DNA of 64,000 nucleotides from Synechococcus sp. PCC 7335 (GCF_000155595.1 NZ_DS989905.1:1-64000), one strand, 5' to 3'; positions 26,044-37,492 are shown, numbered from the stretch's first letter. Program-made: numbers and translations. The notes: a model not told the origin generated them from the letters alone.

Positions 26044-26955
26044 ATGGTATATTCTGCTGGTCTGCGTAACCTTTTTTACATAGATAGATTTCCTTTGAAC
26101 CCGTCTGAATATAAATTAGAGAGTAATCAGAGATTTTCCGGAATTTTCTACGCTTCTTTATCTCCCATAATTCTCTTCAGCTCTCACCAACAGCGCGGCA
26201 GCTTTAACAACGATAGAAGATGGCGATCGCTGCTTTAACAATATCCAGAAAACTAGAAAAGCAGCAAAGCAGACGCTAGCGATCGCTCCTCTGCCTTTTC
26301 TGCTTCAGTCCTCTGAGCTTCCTTATCAGTCCCATCTCGTCTACCTCATCACTCAAGGCAATTAACTCATAGGATGGGACGCTAGCGAGCGAAGAGAGAG
26401 GGCGATCGCTCCCTGTAAAAAAAGACTGGTATCAGTAGCTAACCCTAACAACCGGAAGGGCAATCTCAGCACAGAAACAGAAGCACCATTGGCACCACTG
26501 ACACCACTGAGACCATTGACATTAATGAAGCAGTTAGACGGTGGGGTTGCTTCATCTACGTTTCTCACAGCGTTCGCTGGTAGGGAAGGTTTTGCTTTGA
26601 ACCGGGGCGATCGCTTCTTTAAGAAGAACCAAATCTGGGGGAGTGCGCTCGTCTGCTCACCAATTGCATCGTCTACTACAACATGGTGATCCTCTCTAAG
26701 CTCTTTACTCACAGTGAGCGTCAGCAGGATGGTGACGGGATGGAACTGCTCAAGCTGGTTTCGCCCATCGCTTGACAGCACCTTATCTTTCATGGCCGCT
26801 ATGAGTTCTACAAAGCACCTGAATTCATTGATATGGAGGCGATTCTACAGCAGCTGATGCACAGGCCGATTCAGTAAGTCTCACTCGTCTCGATCTGTAT
26901 TGCGACGTTTCAGGGGGGTATGCAAAGAGCCCCAATATACGTGTCTGAACGGAGG
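26044..26955. other. stretch without a supported gene
   Basis: Frames on both strands between 26362 and 26793 overlap one another and show no domain. The short ACCATTGGCACCACTGACAC periodicity (26487-26525) would encode GxY-like triplets on the minus strand but is too short to be meaningful. HIP1 sites are frequent. Confidence 0.35.
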
Positions 26956-29900
26956 TTATATGGAGTCAGAGCTGTGATCCCGGAGCGTATCAAAATCACG
27001 GAGTAATCGCATCACTGCCGGAACGATCGTCGGAGTCAGTAGCGTTGAGAACGCTAACCCCCCTACCAAGACGATGCCTAACCCCTGGTAAAGTTCCGCG
27101 CCCTTGCCAGGAAAGGTCGCTAGCGGCAACATGCCTAATATACTGGTTCCGGCTGACATAAAAATAGGTCGCAGGCGATCACGCACAGCCTCATAAAGCG
27201 ACCTATCTAAATCTTGCCCTTGCTGCTGAAGCTGAAGTGTTCGATCCACTAGCAAAATTGCGTTGTTCACCACAATTCCTGTCAAGATGACAAAGCCCAA
27301 GCCAGCAATCATATCCAATGGCACAACGACACCCGGAATGAGATTTGCGATCGCAAACTCAGCAGCGCACCCGTTAGGCCAATGGGAACCGTCACCATAA
27401 TCACCAGCGGGTATATCAAGGAGCGATAGAGCGCGACTAATAGTAAATAAGTGATCAGCAGTGACAGTAGAAAAGTAGCACCCAGTTGGCGCAGCGTTTC
27501 TGACAACACATTGGCAGAGCCAGCCAGTTCAGCACGGTATCCTGATGGCAAAGTTGCTCGCAAGGGCTGTAAAATCGTTTCTTCAGTCTGCTCTAGCAAC
27601 CCGCCCAAAGGCGCTTCTTGAGAAAGCGATACGGTCAGTGTGATGGCCCTTTCTGTATCTACATGGCCGATTGAATTTGGCCCGGTCGTTTCAACCATGT
27701 CGGCAACATCTAATAGCTGAACTTGTTGGCTACTGCCACCACCCCCTACATAAAGCGGCATTTGTCGAAGCTGAGCAGGCGTTTCAGCCGTAGCATCTTG
27801 CAGTTTCACGGTTACGTCAAGGTCTCGCCTGCCATCAAAAAAATCAGAGGCACGTACGCCCCCCAGCGCTGTTTCAACAGCAGTCCCCAAGTCTAGCGCT
27901 GAGAGGCTAACCTCAGCGAGCCGTTCTCGATCGGGAACAATCTGTAGTTCGGGCGCACCTGTTAGAAAGTCGGGACGAACATTCTGTACACCGTCCAGCA
28001 CTTCCAAAGATTCAGCAACCTGACCTTGAATTTGATTGAGGTAGTCTAAGTCTGGGCCAATGAGCTTAACCTCAAACTCTTTACCAGGATTACTGAAGAT
28101 AGAGGCTCGCCTGAGACCAACAAATCGGTAACCTGGAAACTCGCCGCTTGCCGCCCGCATCCGCTCTTCCAGGTTACTTAAGGTTCGAGCGTTAGTCTCT
28201 TCTAGCTTGAGAAAAACACCGATGATGCTACCAGCAGGCCGATGAACCAGAATATCTCCTAACACTTCTGGCTGCGCTTGAGCGAACGCATGAGGTTTTT
28301 CGTATAGCTCTATCGCTTCAGGAATACTGGTTCCTGGAAATGGCTGGGTGATCCATATAATTAGATTGCGATTACCTTCTGGCAGATAGTCCATAGCAGG
28401 TAGTAGCTGATAGCCGACAAAGAGTAGCGCTATTGGAACGCTCAACACTGCAAACCTGCGACTACGATGTCCTTTTCCTAAGGACCATTTTACGGTTGCT
28501 AGCAAGCTTTGTTCTAAGCGACTCTGCACTTGCGTAAAATATCTAGAAACTTGAACGATAGCCTGTTCAATTGAGTTGCCTTTGATGTGAGTCTTTCCTT
28601 CCAGCATTTGCTGGGCATCGGCTTGAGTCAAAAACAGCCCTGAGAGCATGGGCACCAGCGTCAGTGCGGCGAAAAGAGAAAAGAGAACGGAGGCAGAAAG
28701 GGCGATGCCTAAATCGAAAAAGAGCTGTCCGGCTTCTCCCTCTACAAGTACAATCGGCATAAATACGGCTACATTTGTCAGCGTAGATGCCAGCATAGCT
28801 CCGCTAACTTCCTGGGTAGCGTCAACAGCCGCTTGAACCGTCGTCTTCCCCTTTTGAATATGAGTAAATATATTCTCTAATACAACAATGGCATTATCTA
28901 CAATCATGCCAGAGGCGAAGGCGAGTCCCGCCAGGCTAATAACGTTAAGCGATCGCCCCAACAGCGCAAAGACAATGAATACCGAAATGAGCGTCGTCGG
29001 AATAGTAATCGCAATGACAGCAACGGTTCTCAGCGAACCTAGAAAAAGAATCAGTACAAAAGCGGCTAAAACAGCACCAATAATCAAACTACTCTGGACG
29101 AAAGAGATCGATTGACTGATGTAGTCATTTTCGTCGTATGGGATGATAAAGCGAACGTTTTCTCCCTGTTGTATAAATCTCTCTTCGATTTCTGCGAGCG
29201 CCGCTCGGATACTTTTAGAAATCTCAGGAACATTTCCTCCAATCTGTCGAACCGCGCCGATGGTAATGGCGGGTTCACCATCGCGTAAGAAAGCCATCTC
29301 AGGGGTCGCTCGCCCAATTTTAGCCTCGGCGACATCTCCTAAGTAAACCGTGCCTGACGTATCTCGACGGAGTATCAGCCCTTCTAGCTGTTTGACGTCG
29401 TTTGCACGACTGACTGTTCGTACTCTGTATTCACGCCGACCGACGACCATGGGTCCGCCTCGAATGTCGCGATTGCTGCTGCGCAGTGTATTGATCACAT
29501 CATCAATAGCCAGATTTCGATCGGCTAGCGCCCTTGGATCGACAATCACTTCAACTTCTCGTGCTTGCCCGCCTTCTATAGAGAGATCGCCAATCCCTTC
29601 AATGTGACGCAGACGCGGCCCAATCACATCGTCTGCCAAATCGCGGTAGTGGTTCAGATCAGCGGTAGCTCCCTCAGCAGGCACTAGGTGAATTCGCAGC
29701 ATAGGACTATCGGTGTCACCGCTGACAATTTGCACTTCTGATTCACTTGCTTCAGCGGGCAAGTCATCAGCCTGTTGCAACTTACTGAGCACATCTACAA
29801 ATGCCTGATTGATATCTACATCCCAAGCAAATTCTAGGCTGATGCTGCTTTGCCCATTACCGCTGGAACTTGTCATCTCTTGGACACCCTGAACCCCTTC

Positions 29901-30113
29901 AAGGACTTCTTCAATTGGGCGCGTGATCAAATCTTCGACTTCTGCTGGGCTTGCCCCTGGATAGTTTGTTTGGATAGTTACCTCCGGGCGATCGCCCCCA
30001 GGCCGCAGCTCCGAGGGCAGGCTGAACAATGCCAATATGCCAAAGAGCGCAATCAAACAAAACAGAACAATCGTGCCATGCCGCCAGCGAACAGCCATTC
30101 TAATCAAATTCAT
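26956..30113 (-). pseudogene. RND efflux pump inner-membrane subunit (AcrB/MdtB-like), one frameshift
   Basis: Frame one (30113-27309) gives 934 residues: the TM1 start RMAVRWRHGTIVLFCLIALF, FPGASPAEVEDLI-type porter motif (NYPGASPAEVEDLITRPIEE), GLAFASGMIVDNAIVVLENI in TM4, and a second half with the same order. It ends wrongly in QISFRVSLCHWI. Frame two resumes at VVPLDMIAGLGFVILTGIVV, VNNAILLVDRT, to the natural end at 26956. A single missing T in AGTTTGCG (about 27345) would restore SFAIANLIPG. The pump would export drugs or lipophilic compounds with the adaptor gene upstream. It is about 1050 residues when repaired, normal for the family. Confidence 0.85.
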
Positions 30114-30136
30114 GATAATGCCAGTGCTTAGTGAAC

Positions 30137-31446
30137 CTATTGATCTATTACCTGAACTGCTGCGCCCGCTCGTAGTGCCGACGCACCTCGCACCACCACA
30201 GATTGTCCGGAGCGTAATTGCTCTGAAGCGATCGCCACCGCTTCGCCCGTATCTGCAACCAGTTCCACGGCTATCTCATTCGCTTGTCCATCAGCAACCG
30301 TAAACACAATCCACTCGCCCTCCTGCTGCACCAGAGCATCACGAGAAATAACAAAGCTGGGCGTATCGCTTGCTCTCTCTAAAGTGCCTTGAACAGACAT
30401 ACCCGGCAATAGACCTGCCGGAGTATTTTCTATTTGAAGGCGTACTCGCTGGCGACGAGAGGTTTCGTTCGCAGTTGGAATTACCCCATCAATTGTCGCT
30501 TGCCCTTGCCAGCCAGGCAGCGCTCGCGCTGTCAGCATAACGGTTAATCCAGGTGCTATCTGACCGCTAAGTTCTTCAGGAATCTCTAAAAACACATCAA
30601 GATCTTCACGATCAACTAACGACAACACAGCTTACCTGCTTCCATATAATCTCCGACGTTAGCGACTCTCTCTTCTACAACGCCGCTGATTGTTGTCTGA
30701 AGGCGAGTACGACTCAAGCTCAGCTCAGCTTGCTCGACAGCGGCCCGCCTCGCCGTCACAATCGCTCGCTGAGCGGCGAGTTCTTCAGCGGTGGGGCCTG
30801 CGGTTGCTTCGGCGAGGGTTGCCGACGATTCTAGTTTTGCTGAAAGAGCAGCATCTACTGCTGTTCTAGCTTCAATCAGCGATCGCTCAGAGAGTGCTCC
30901 TTGTGCCACTAATGCTTGAGTGCGCTGAAGATTATCCCGTGCTTCTTGCTCTCTGGCCTCAGCAGATTGTAAAACTGCTGTTCTCTGCTCAATAATCTCT
31001 GGCCGAGTTCCCGTCTCTAGCTCTGCTAAATTACTCTGCTCAGAAGCAAGATTGGCGATCGCCTGTGAGAGAAGTAGCTGCTGGTCGGCATCATCTAAAA
31101 CAGCAACCGTCGTACCAACATCAACTCTATCGCCTGATTGAACCAGGATTTTCTGAACAACTCCCGATGTTTGCGATCGCAGTGTTGTGTTTGTTCTGGC
31201 TTCGGCTTGACCAATCAGTTCAACAGAGCTAACGCCCTCGCCGACAGCGAGTCTGGCAACTTCGACAGGGCGAGGCGGTGGCGCTTGAGAAAGCGCCTGT
31301 GAGTCAGAATTTCTACGATTGAGAACGACCCAATAGCCAAAGCTACCGCTCAGTAAGACGCTTGCTAGCAATATCCCTATCAGTCGGCGATGACTCTGCG
31401 CATTTTGTTCTTTCTCTTTATTTACTGAGCCTTCAGAACTATCCAT
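30137..31446 (-). pseudogene. RND periplasmic adaptor (membrane fusion protein), one frameshift
   Basis: Frame one (31446-30616): membrane anchor RRLIGILLASVLLSGSFGYW, biotinyl-lipoyl half (VVQKILVQSGDRVDVGTTVA), a long coiled-coil hairpin rich in Ala/Glu, and the second lipoyl half (GVVEERVANVGDYMEAGK). It then runs into LCCR and a stop. Frame two continues VLSLVDREDLDVFLEIPEEL with the beta-barrel and membrane-proximal domains. One missing base in GGTAAGCTGTG near 30640 explains the break. It pairs with the RND pump 23 bp downstream. Confidence 0.85.
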
Positions 31447-31472
31447 AATCTTGTGAATAAAATGACCTCAAC

Positions 31473-32381
31473 TCACTGCTCGGATATACCAAAGACAAAA
31501 GCTGGATCGCCTGTGAAACACTGAACAGACTCTCCATCAACAGTAACCTCAACTGGACTGGCTTCTACCACAATCTGACTAATACTTTCTCCTTCAGGCA
31601 CACCCAAAGCGCTCAGATCGACAGTAGCGGTGTGAAGATGCAAATGATTGAGTACGTTTCGTTCTGATGCCGGGTAGTTTTCAAGGTCAGCAACTGAGGT
31701 AATCAGCGTTCCTTCTCTGAGCTCTTCTTTTCCGTAATAACGCATGACCCCGAGCGGCATCTGTTGTGTGTAGTCGCCAGATTCAACTGTCGTGGAAGTC
31801 CCGTCATCTAGTCGTACCCTAAGATTATCGCCACCCGGTGAAGGGGTATCAGGACAGCCTGAACGAGTACTGCCCCTGGTAGCACTCATTTCACCAATTA
31901 GTAAATCAACGCCGGGAGCATTGACTAAAGGAGGACTAAAACGCATCGCAAGTCCATTTCCCTCACTGCCAATATCAAAGAACACCGAGTTAATGGCGCT
32001 ATCTGTCAGGTAATTCTTCGCTGCCAGACGAACATCCTCACTTACAGGACTACCGGTGTCGTCATTTATTTCAACGATCTCAGTTCCAGGCGTTACTGGA
32101 TGCGCATAAAGAGCCGGTGATGAGCCAGAATTTTGATACCCTATCAGCTCAGGTTTTTGTAAGTCTTGATAGGTAAGTTGTCGAACCACAGTGCCTTCAT
32201 AGATGACGACTTCATCTAGAATGATTGTGCCTGATTCGGCCTCTAGCGTTGTGTTGAGCAGCACCTCTGCAGGTATTCTAGATTCTGTAGGATTCGTCTG
32301 AGCTTGTGCAAAGATCTCAGCACCTTTCAATAAAGGCATCATGACAATCAAAGATAAAACAGTTCTGTTTAAGTGGGGCAT
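31473..32381 (-). CDS. secreted hypothetical protein, 302 aa
   Basis: Signal peptide MPHLNRTVLSLIVMMPLLKG AEIFAQA-like start, then a beta-rich body: NSVFFDIGSEGNGLAMRFSP, GVDLLIGEMSATRG, and a C-terminal SQIVVEASPVEVTVDGESVQ. Cysteines in SGCPDTP and VQCFTGD. It sits between the efflux adaptor and the MRJP-like gene on the same strand, so it may be in their operon. The function is not recognised; extracytoplasmic location is likely. Confidence 0.6.
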   Translation of the reverse strand: MPHLNRTVLSLIVMMPLLKGAEIFAQAQTNPTESRIPAEVLLNTTLEAESGTIILDEVVIYEGTVVRQLTYQDLQKPELIGYQNSGSSPALYAHPVTPGTEIVEINDDTGSPVSEDVRLAAKNYLTDSAINSVFFDIGSEGNGLAMRFSPPLVNAPGVDLLIGEMSATRGSTRSGCPDTPSPGGDNLRVRLDDGTSTTVESGDYTQQMPLGVMRYYGKEELREGTLITSVADLENYPASERNVLNHLHLHTATVDLSALGVPEGESISQIVVEASPVEVTVDGESVQCFTGDPAFVFGISEQ

Positions 32382-32468
32382 GTTTCTCCTGAACAGGTTT
32401 ATTGACTAACGACTTTCTAACTCGAACAATCTTGTGGAGTAGCAGACTGCTTTGCTATCGGGCAAAGC

Positions 32469-33662
32469 CTACCTTCCAACCTGGCCTTCTGTTCCTGTCC
32501 AAATTCGAGCAATTAGAAAGGGAAGCTCTACCTGACTTTCTCCATTGTTGAAGTTAGGTGCGCGGTGAAGCTGATTGACAGAAGCGTATAGCCAGGAATC
32601 TGGGCCGAATCGAACGCTGTCTAACCAAAGAAATCTAGGATCTTGGGCTAAGCGTACAGTCCGTCCATCCGGGGAGAGCATATCAACCGCATTAGCTGCG
32701 ACGTTTGTAAAAAAGTGATTGCCCTCAGCATCAGTGCTGACGCCATCCGTGACGGGCTTTGAACCGGCGACTTCAATCGCTTCTCCAATCTCTTGGTCCG
32801 ATGCGCCGTTGCGAAGAAGCTGGGTAGGCAGGCTGTACCAAGTTAAACCTCTGACTGCGCCAAAGAACAACGTCTCGCCGTCTGCTGAGAGCGTAATGGG
32901 GTTCATCGGTGAGCCTGCTGGAAAGCTCCTGCCATCTGGCGTAGTGACCGTCCAAACCTCTCCTTCTACCATCACGACGACACGATCTTCATTCAGAAAT
33001 GAAGGATGATTTTCAAATCGTCTTACGGTGTTTTGGTTAATATCTACTGCTACGATGGCAGGCCGCTGTGCAGAACTATCTGCAATATAAACAAAGCCGC
33101 GCTCTGCGTCCACAGCCAAATCTTGCATGAACTGCCCTTGCGGGAACTGTCCAGGCGCTTCTGTTTCGTCGAAGTCATAGCGATAGAGCAATTCGCGAGT
33201 ATTGATATCGAAAGATAGCAGTTTTGGACGTTGCGCTTCGGGGAGCCAGTTGCCATGGTCAATGACCCAAAGGCGATCGCGCGAATCAATCACGACTCCA
33301 TGAGGCGTGTGCAGCACATCAGACCCGCTACCTGGTGGCGCATTCCAGGCCTCGTTCGGAAATGCTTCCCAGGTCGTTCGTCCCGTAACTTCGATCAGCT
33401 GCGCATCTCCACGCCCTCTGCCATGTACCGTTGCAAAAATTCGTCCGTCTTGAGAAACGGTGACATTTCCGGGCATAATGTCAAGCTCTGCAACAATCTC
33501 TACCTGCCCTACTTGAGTATCAACAGACTCGTCGTCCGCTGCTTGCGCAGCTAATGGGTTAGCCGGAATCTCTAAAACAGCATCTTGAGGAGTCTGCGAG
33601 TAGCTAGAACTAGCAAATCCAAAAACGAAGAGTAGTGTAAAAAGTAATGCTTGATTTCTCAT
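32469..33662 (-). CDS. yellow/major-royal-jelly-family beta-propeller protein
   Basis: 397 aa with a Sec signal peptide (ALLFTLLFVFGFASSSYSQT). The body is a six-bladed propeller of the MRJP/yellow type: DGRIFATVHGRGRGDAQLIE, HTPHGVVIDSRDRLWVIDHG, FMQDLAVDAERGFVYIADSS, NPITLSADGETLFFGAVRGL, and DGVSTDAEGNHFFTNVAANA. Bacterial members are exported and bind small ligands; some are annotated as dopachrome-conversion-like, but activity is rarely shown. Intact in a block where most long genes are frameshifted. Probably co-transcribed with the secreted 302-aa gene. Confidence 0.8.
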   Translation of the reverse strand: MRNQALLFTLLFVFGFASSSYSQTPQDAVLEIPANPLAAQAADDESVDTQVGQVEIVAELDIMPGNVTVSQDGRIFATVHGRGRGDAQLIEVTGRTTWEAFPNEAWNAPPGSGSDVLHTPHGVVIDSRDRLWVIDHGNWLPEAQRPKLLSFDINTRELLYRYDFDETEAPGQFPQGQFMQDLAVDAERGFVYIADSSAQRPAIVAVDINQNTVRRFENHPSFLNEDRVVVMVEGEVWTVTTPDGRSFPAGSPMNPITLSADGETLFFGAVRGLTWYSLPTQLLRNGASDQEIGEAIEVAGSKPVTDGVSTDAEGNHFFTNVAANAVDMLSPDGRTVRLAQDPRFLWLDSVRFGPDSWLYASVNQLHRAPNFNNGESQVELPFLIARIWTGTEGQVGR

Positions 33663-33914
33663 CGGTGTTATAAAAGTCTTTTGTTCTCAAATATTCAAAA
33701 ATTTGGTTGCCCTTTTCGTTTCTGTTCAAGTTTGTGTCGCTGAATAATCTTGTTCTCCATTGCTTGTTGCTTCAACTGTTGAATACTTCAGTAGTATTGC
33801 AAAGGAATATCACAGAAATATGATATGACGTATCAGTGTCCAACAAGAAACCCGTTATACTGGTCAAACACGTTGCTTTAGAAGGCTAGAGTATCCTTGC
33901 GGGGGTCGTTCTGG
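33663..33914. other. short intergenic stretch
   Basis: AT-rich, no gene; it holds the promoter region of the MRJP-like gene and the end of the kinase gene. Confidence 0.3.
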
Positions 33915-35236
33915 CTAGCTTATAGGCAATCGAACCTGAAAAGTGCTGCCTTTGCCGACAGTACTCACGACGGTGATTTCTCCACTGTGGGCATGGATGA
34001 TTTGTTGAGTGATGGATAGACCGAGACCAAATCCGCCTGTGTGACGAGATCGCGCTGCATCAATTCGGTAAAAGCGCTCAAAAATTTTAGGCAGGTCTAC
34101 CTCTGGGATGCCTGTCCCATCGTCTTTAACCTGAATAAGAACACTGTGAGATTGAACCTGCAAGCAAAGTTCAACGATGCCATGCTTTTTTGTGTATTTG
34201 AAAGCATTGTCTAAGAGATTTGTAAAGGCGCGGCGCAGAAGCTGCGAATCGGCTTTAACGACTGTTTTGACCGATGGAATGTCATAAATAAATTGACGTT
34301 TTTTTTGAAATGATTGGGCTTTGCCGTATTCACAGAGCGATATCAGTAATTCTTGAATGCTCATACGTTGGCTGAGCGCAGCACCCTCAATTGGCCCCTC
34401 ATGGCGAGCTAAAAACAAAAGATTGTCAATCAGCTCGCTCATCGCCTTCGCAGCCGTTTCAATTTCTCTAACGCAGTTTGCTCGCGAGCTAGCCTGAACA
34501 TTAGGAATCAGAGCAACCTGAGCATTGCTAAAACCGCCGCTAAAGGATTGCGTAATTCATGAGAAGCATCGGCAGTAAAACGCTGTAGACGATCATAAGA
34601 CTGACGGATTGGCTGCATGGCAATGCCGCTTAAGACCCACCCCGTTAGGCCAATAATGCCGAGTGTAATCGGCACGCCAAGTGTCAAAACAACAAGCGCC
34701 TGATTAAGATCGGCTCGTAGCGGAGCCAACGGAGTAGCAGCTTGGATATAGCCAACAGTAATATTGTTGTACTTAATTGGAGCTGTTAGTTGACGCAGCG
34801 TCTGGTGTGTCAAGTCACGCTCTGAAGGCTCCTCGCCTGTGACATTATCGACACGAATAGTCTGAAAGTAGGGTGTCGTAGCTGTTAACTGTGGTTGGTT
34901 GGGCGAGCGGCCCGCAAACTGGATTAATTGCCTATCTATGTTGTACCAGCGGATGTAAACCAATTTATTCTGTGGGGGAGAAGCATTCTCACCAATGAGT
35001 GTGGTTCCGGGCTCGATAGAGAGAAGCCAATCGCCCTGTTCCGGACGGTAGTAGGCTCTATCTTCCGCTTGTTTCACAGCTGTATGCAGACTTTCATCAA
35101 AGGCTCGCAGCCGATCCTCAGCTTCGAGGTAGTAGACTGCGCCTGTGAACGCGATCAAGATACTCCCCATAGAGAGGGCAAACCAGTAAGCAAGATTAAG
35201 GCGGCTACGAGTGAACATTGCAAAAATGAAAGCCAA
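33915..35236 (-). pseudogene. OmpR-type sensor histidine kinase, one frameshift
   Basis: Frame one (35236-34508): an N-terminal TM segment, a periplasmic region, a second TM (VLTLGVPITLGIIGLTGWVL), and the H-box FTADASHELRNPLAAVLA with the phosphorylated His. It then breaks. Frame two continues SNAQVALIPNVQASSRANCV and MSELIDNLLFLARHEG, the N-box LLRRAFTNLLDNAFKYT, G1 VKDDGTGIPEVDLPKIFERF and G2 GGFGLGLSITQQIIHAHSG. A missing base in GTTTTAGCAATGC near 34535 accounts for it. All catalytic motifs are present once repaired. It partners the regulator directly upstream on the same strand. Confidence 0.85.
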
Positions 35237-35259
35237 ACAATGGGCACAGCGATATCTTG

Positions 35260-35937
35260 TCAGGGGACTTCTTCTGGATGCTGGAGACGATAGCCTGTAC
35301 CATAAACGGTTTTCAACCAGCTTTTGGCACCCAGCTCATTCAGCCTCTGCCGCAGTCGCCAAATAAGGGCTGTTACTGCGTTGCTTTCTGGCTCGGTTCC
35401 CCAGATCCACAAGGTTTGTTCAATGTTATCGCGGGTGATGACCTGGCCCGATCTTCGCATCAGGTACTCCATCAAATGGAATTCGCGACTGGAAAGACGA
35501 ATACATGATTTTTGACGCTCTAAAGTGAGGGTTGAAGTATTCAGATAGAGGTCACCAAAGCTGAGCGATCGCCATGCCACTGGGGAGATCGCCGACCCAG
35601 TGCCCTTACCCGAGCCAGCAACTCAGAATGTCCACGGGCTTTACTAGATAATCATCCGCTCGGCATCTAGCCCACAACCTTGTCGGCGTAGTATCTTTTG
35701 CCGTAGCATCATCACAGGCGCTATTTTGCCAAGCGTTCTGTAGTGTTGACACAAAGACACGCCGCTGAGTACAGGTAGCATCCAGTCCAAAATCAGCAAA
35801 TCGTAATCCTTATGGCTAACCAGCCATTGAGCCTCTTGAGCATTCTCGACCCCATCGACCAAGTGTCCCGACTCGGAAAGGGCAATGCATAGTGGCCGTA
35901 GCTGAGCCGGATCATCTTCAACAATCAGGATAATCAT
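35260..35937 (-). pseudogene. OmpR-family response regulator, several frameshifts
   Basis: The receiver domain starts MIILIVEDDPAQLRPLCIAL with the acidic pair, and LLILDWMLPVLSGVSLCQHY carries the phosphorylated Asp. After PVMML the frame is disturbed (the remains of a GLDAGADDYLVKP motif lie in other frames). A winged-helix output domain follows in the frame 35580-35260: LYLNTSTLTLERQKSCIRLS, SREFHLMEYLMRRSGQVITR and VTALIWRLRQRLNELGAKSW. At least two indels are needed to restore one frame. It probably regulated the neighbouring efflux block. Confidence 0.8.
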
Positions 35938-36062
35938 TGGTGATATTCAAATGCGGGTCAGTAGAAGTCACCACCCTTTATTTTGGGCAATAAATATAAC
36001 AGAAAGGTGATAGTGCTAATTGTCGGCTACCCTAAATGCATTGAGCGTTAGACAGTATCCAC

Positions 36063-36461
36063 TTGCAAAGATTGCGTCGTCTTTGGCTATCGAATTTTAG
36101 AAAGCTGCGGCCCTGGCTATCTCTGTTGGTGCTAGGGTTTGCCTTTTGGGCTTTTGGTCAGCTGATAATACTGCGGATACTAGAGCGCACCTATCAAACG
36201 CCTCGATATTTCATCACAGATACTGAACCCAAAGGCGGCTTTCAACAGGCAGTTGCAGTCATTCAGGTAAACATTAGCAACGAATCTAATACCTCAAAAG
36301 CCGAAGTTGTTTTTAATGATCCAGGGGTAGAATCTCGTCGGTTTCAGTTTGCGCTTACTAGACCCGAGGAGCTTGAACAGGCAATCGCGCAAGAACTCGG
36401 CATGTCATTGTCAGAAGTTCGCAGTCTGGTTCAATACAAAGTCCAAAACCAGAAGCTATAG
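36063..36461 (+). CDS. hypothetical single-pass membrane protein, 132 aa
   Basis: A TTG start is the only one available (a stop lies upstream in frame). A hydrophobic helix near 18-40 (PWLSLLVLGFAFWAFGQLII) is followed by an extracytoplasmic or soluble domain with AVAVIQVNISNESNTSKAEV and EELEQAIAQELGMSLSEVRS. I do not recognise it. Divergent from the response regulator. Confidence 0.55.
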   Translation: MQRLRRLWLSNFRKLRPWLSLLVLGFAFWAFGQLIILRILERTYQTPRYFITDTEPKGGFQQAVAVIQVNISNESNTSKAEVVFNDPGVESRRFQFALTRPEELEQAIAQELGMSLSEVRSLVQYKVQNQKL

Positions 36462-36492
36462 CCTTCGTCGGAGATTTTTACATTAAAAGGTC

Positions 36493-36969
36493 CTAATTTT
36501 CATTTTCACTAGCGTCGATAAAGTCGATACCCGTCGGTCCAAACCCCGTTTCTTGAGCGACAAGCTCTCCTTCTTTGGCCCACATGTAATGAAGCGTCCC
36601 AGCTGGTGTATACACAACTGAGCCAGCAGGATAAGCAACTGCTGCCTCTAGGTTCATCTGCTCGCTGGTATCCTCTTCCGCGACGCCGTAGTACATAATG
36701 CCCGAAATCACAGTGGTGATTCTGTCGTCAGGATGGTGATGCAGCGGAAAAACAGTGCCCTCATCCATTTTGCCGAGCAGGGCATAGAGTTCCGCCGTAG
36801 ATGGGTCACCGACGGCCACAGCACTCTTGACACCCGCAATTTCTGAATTTTCGCGCCACTGAACAGCGGCTGGCCCCATCAGCCGATCAGCCGGCTCTGA
36901 CGCAAACGCCTGTACACAAAACATCATCGATAGCAAAAAAGCGACAACAAGCGAGATTATTTTAAACAT
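36493..36969 (-). CDS. exported cupin-domain protein, 158 aa
   Basis: The true start is ATG 36969, after GGAGAG; the open frame extends further upstream but overlaps the neighbouring gene. A signal peptide (ISLVVAFLLSMMFCVQAFAS) precedes a single cupin domain: motif 1 FPLHHHPDDRITTVISG has the metal-binding His residues and Glu-equivalent region, and motif 2 SVVYTPAGTLHYMW. Such proteins bind a metal and small ligands in the periplasm. It lies 45 bp after a small membrane protein gene on the same strand. Confidence 0.8.
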   Translation of the reverse strand: MFKIISLVVAFLLSMMFCVQAFASEPADRLMGPAAVQWRENSEIAGVKSAVAVGDPSTAELYALLGKMDEGTVFPLHHHPDDRITTVISGIMYYGVAEEDTSEQMNLEAAVAYPAGSVVYTPAGTLHYMWAKEGELVAQETGFGPTGIDFIDASENEN

Positions 36970-37013
36970 CTCAAACTCTCCTTCAATAATTTCCTTCGGC
37001 ACCCCAACAGAAC

Positions 37014-37451
37014 CTATGGCGTCTGGGAATTCCTGAGCAGCCCAAGCGTCGTAAACACAACTGCAACGACCCACAGCGCAGGGCCAACCCATCCAGTCGG
37101 CAGCCAGGGAAAAGTACCCGGCAAGATGAATAACAAGAACAGACCAATCTCTGTCCAGGTAATCGCAAAGAGATTTATCCAGTAACCGATGCGACTGTTC
37201 CGCCAATTCAAGAAACCAACCGCGATCGCACAAACCGCAAAAAAGAGAATATGAAACGCACCTTGCTGAAGGCGAACGCCCACCCCAGCCGGTTCAGCTA
37301 GTGTTGCGCCAAACTGCCACAGACAAGCAACCACCCGTAAGTGCCACAGCCCCCAAAGAATATACGTGATCGCCCCCACCTTATACCAGGCAAATCGACC
37401 TACCCACCCCTGCTTCCGAACAGTCTGCTCATGAGAAGACATCATCTTCAA
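37014..37451 (-). CDS. four-helix membrane protein, 145 aa
   Basis: Four hydrophobic segments at about 28-48, 64-84, 90-108 and 116-137 (AITYILWGLWHLRVVACLWQ, AFHILFFAVCAIAVGFLNW, WINLFAITWTEIGLFLLFIL, GPALWVVAVVFTTLGLL). Size and layout resemble DoxX-like or DUF-type small membrane proteins. It is followed by the cupin gene and divergent from the tetR gene, with a palindrome between them, so the cupin/membrane pair is the likely TetR target. Confidence 0.65.
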   Translation of the reverse strand: MKMMSSHEQTVRKQGWVGRFAWYKVGAITYILWGLWHLRVVACLWQFGATLAEPAGVGVRLQQGAFHILFFAVCAIAVGFLNWRNSRIGYWINLFAITWTEIGLFLLFILPGTFPWLPTGWVGPALWVVAVVFTTLGLLRNSQTP

Positions 37452-37492
37452 CTACCTTTTTTCTTGATTTCCTAGTTTCACTTTACGGATTT

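Noticed and set aside
26362-26793. 143-codon minus-strand frame with GxY-like triplets
   Set aside because: Only four to five triplets, the frame conflicts with others, and no start signal.
28648-29607. Several plus-strand frames inside the RND gene
   Set aside because: Shadows of the coding strand; the minus-strand protein is certain.
36970-37233. Upstream extension of the cupin frame
   Set aside because: Overlaps the neighbouring membrane-protein gene; ATG 36969 has GGAGAG and starts a signal peptide.
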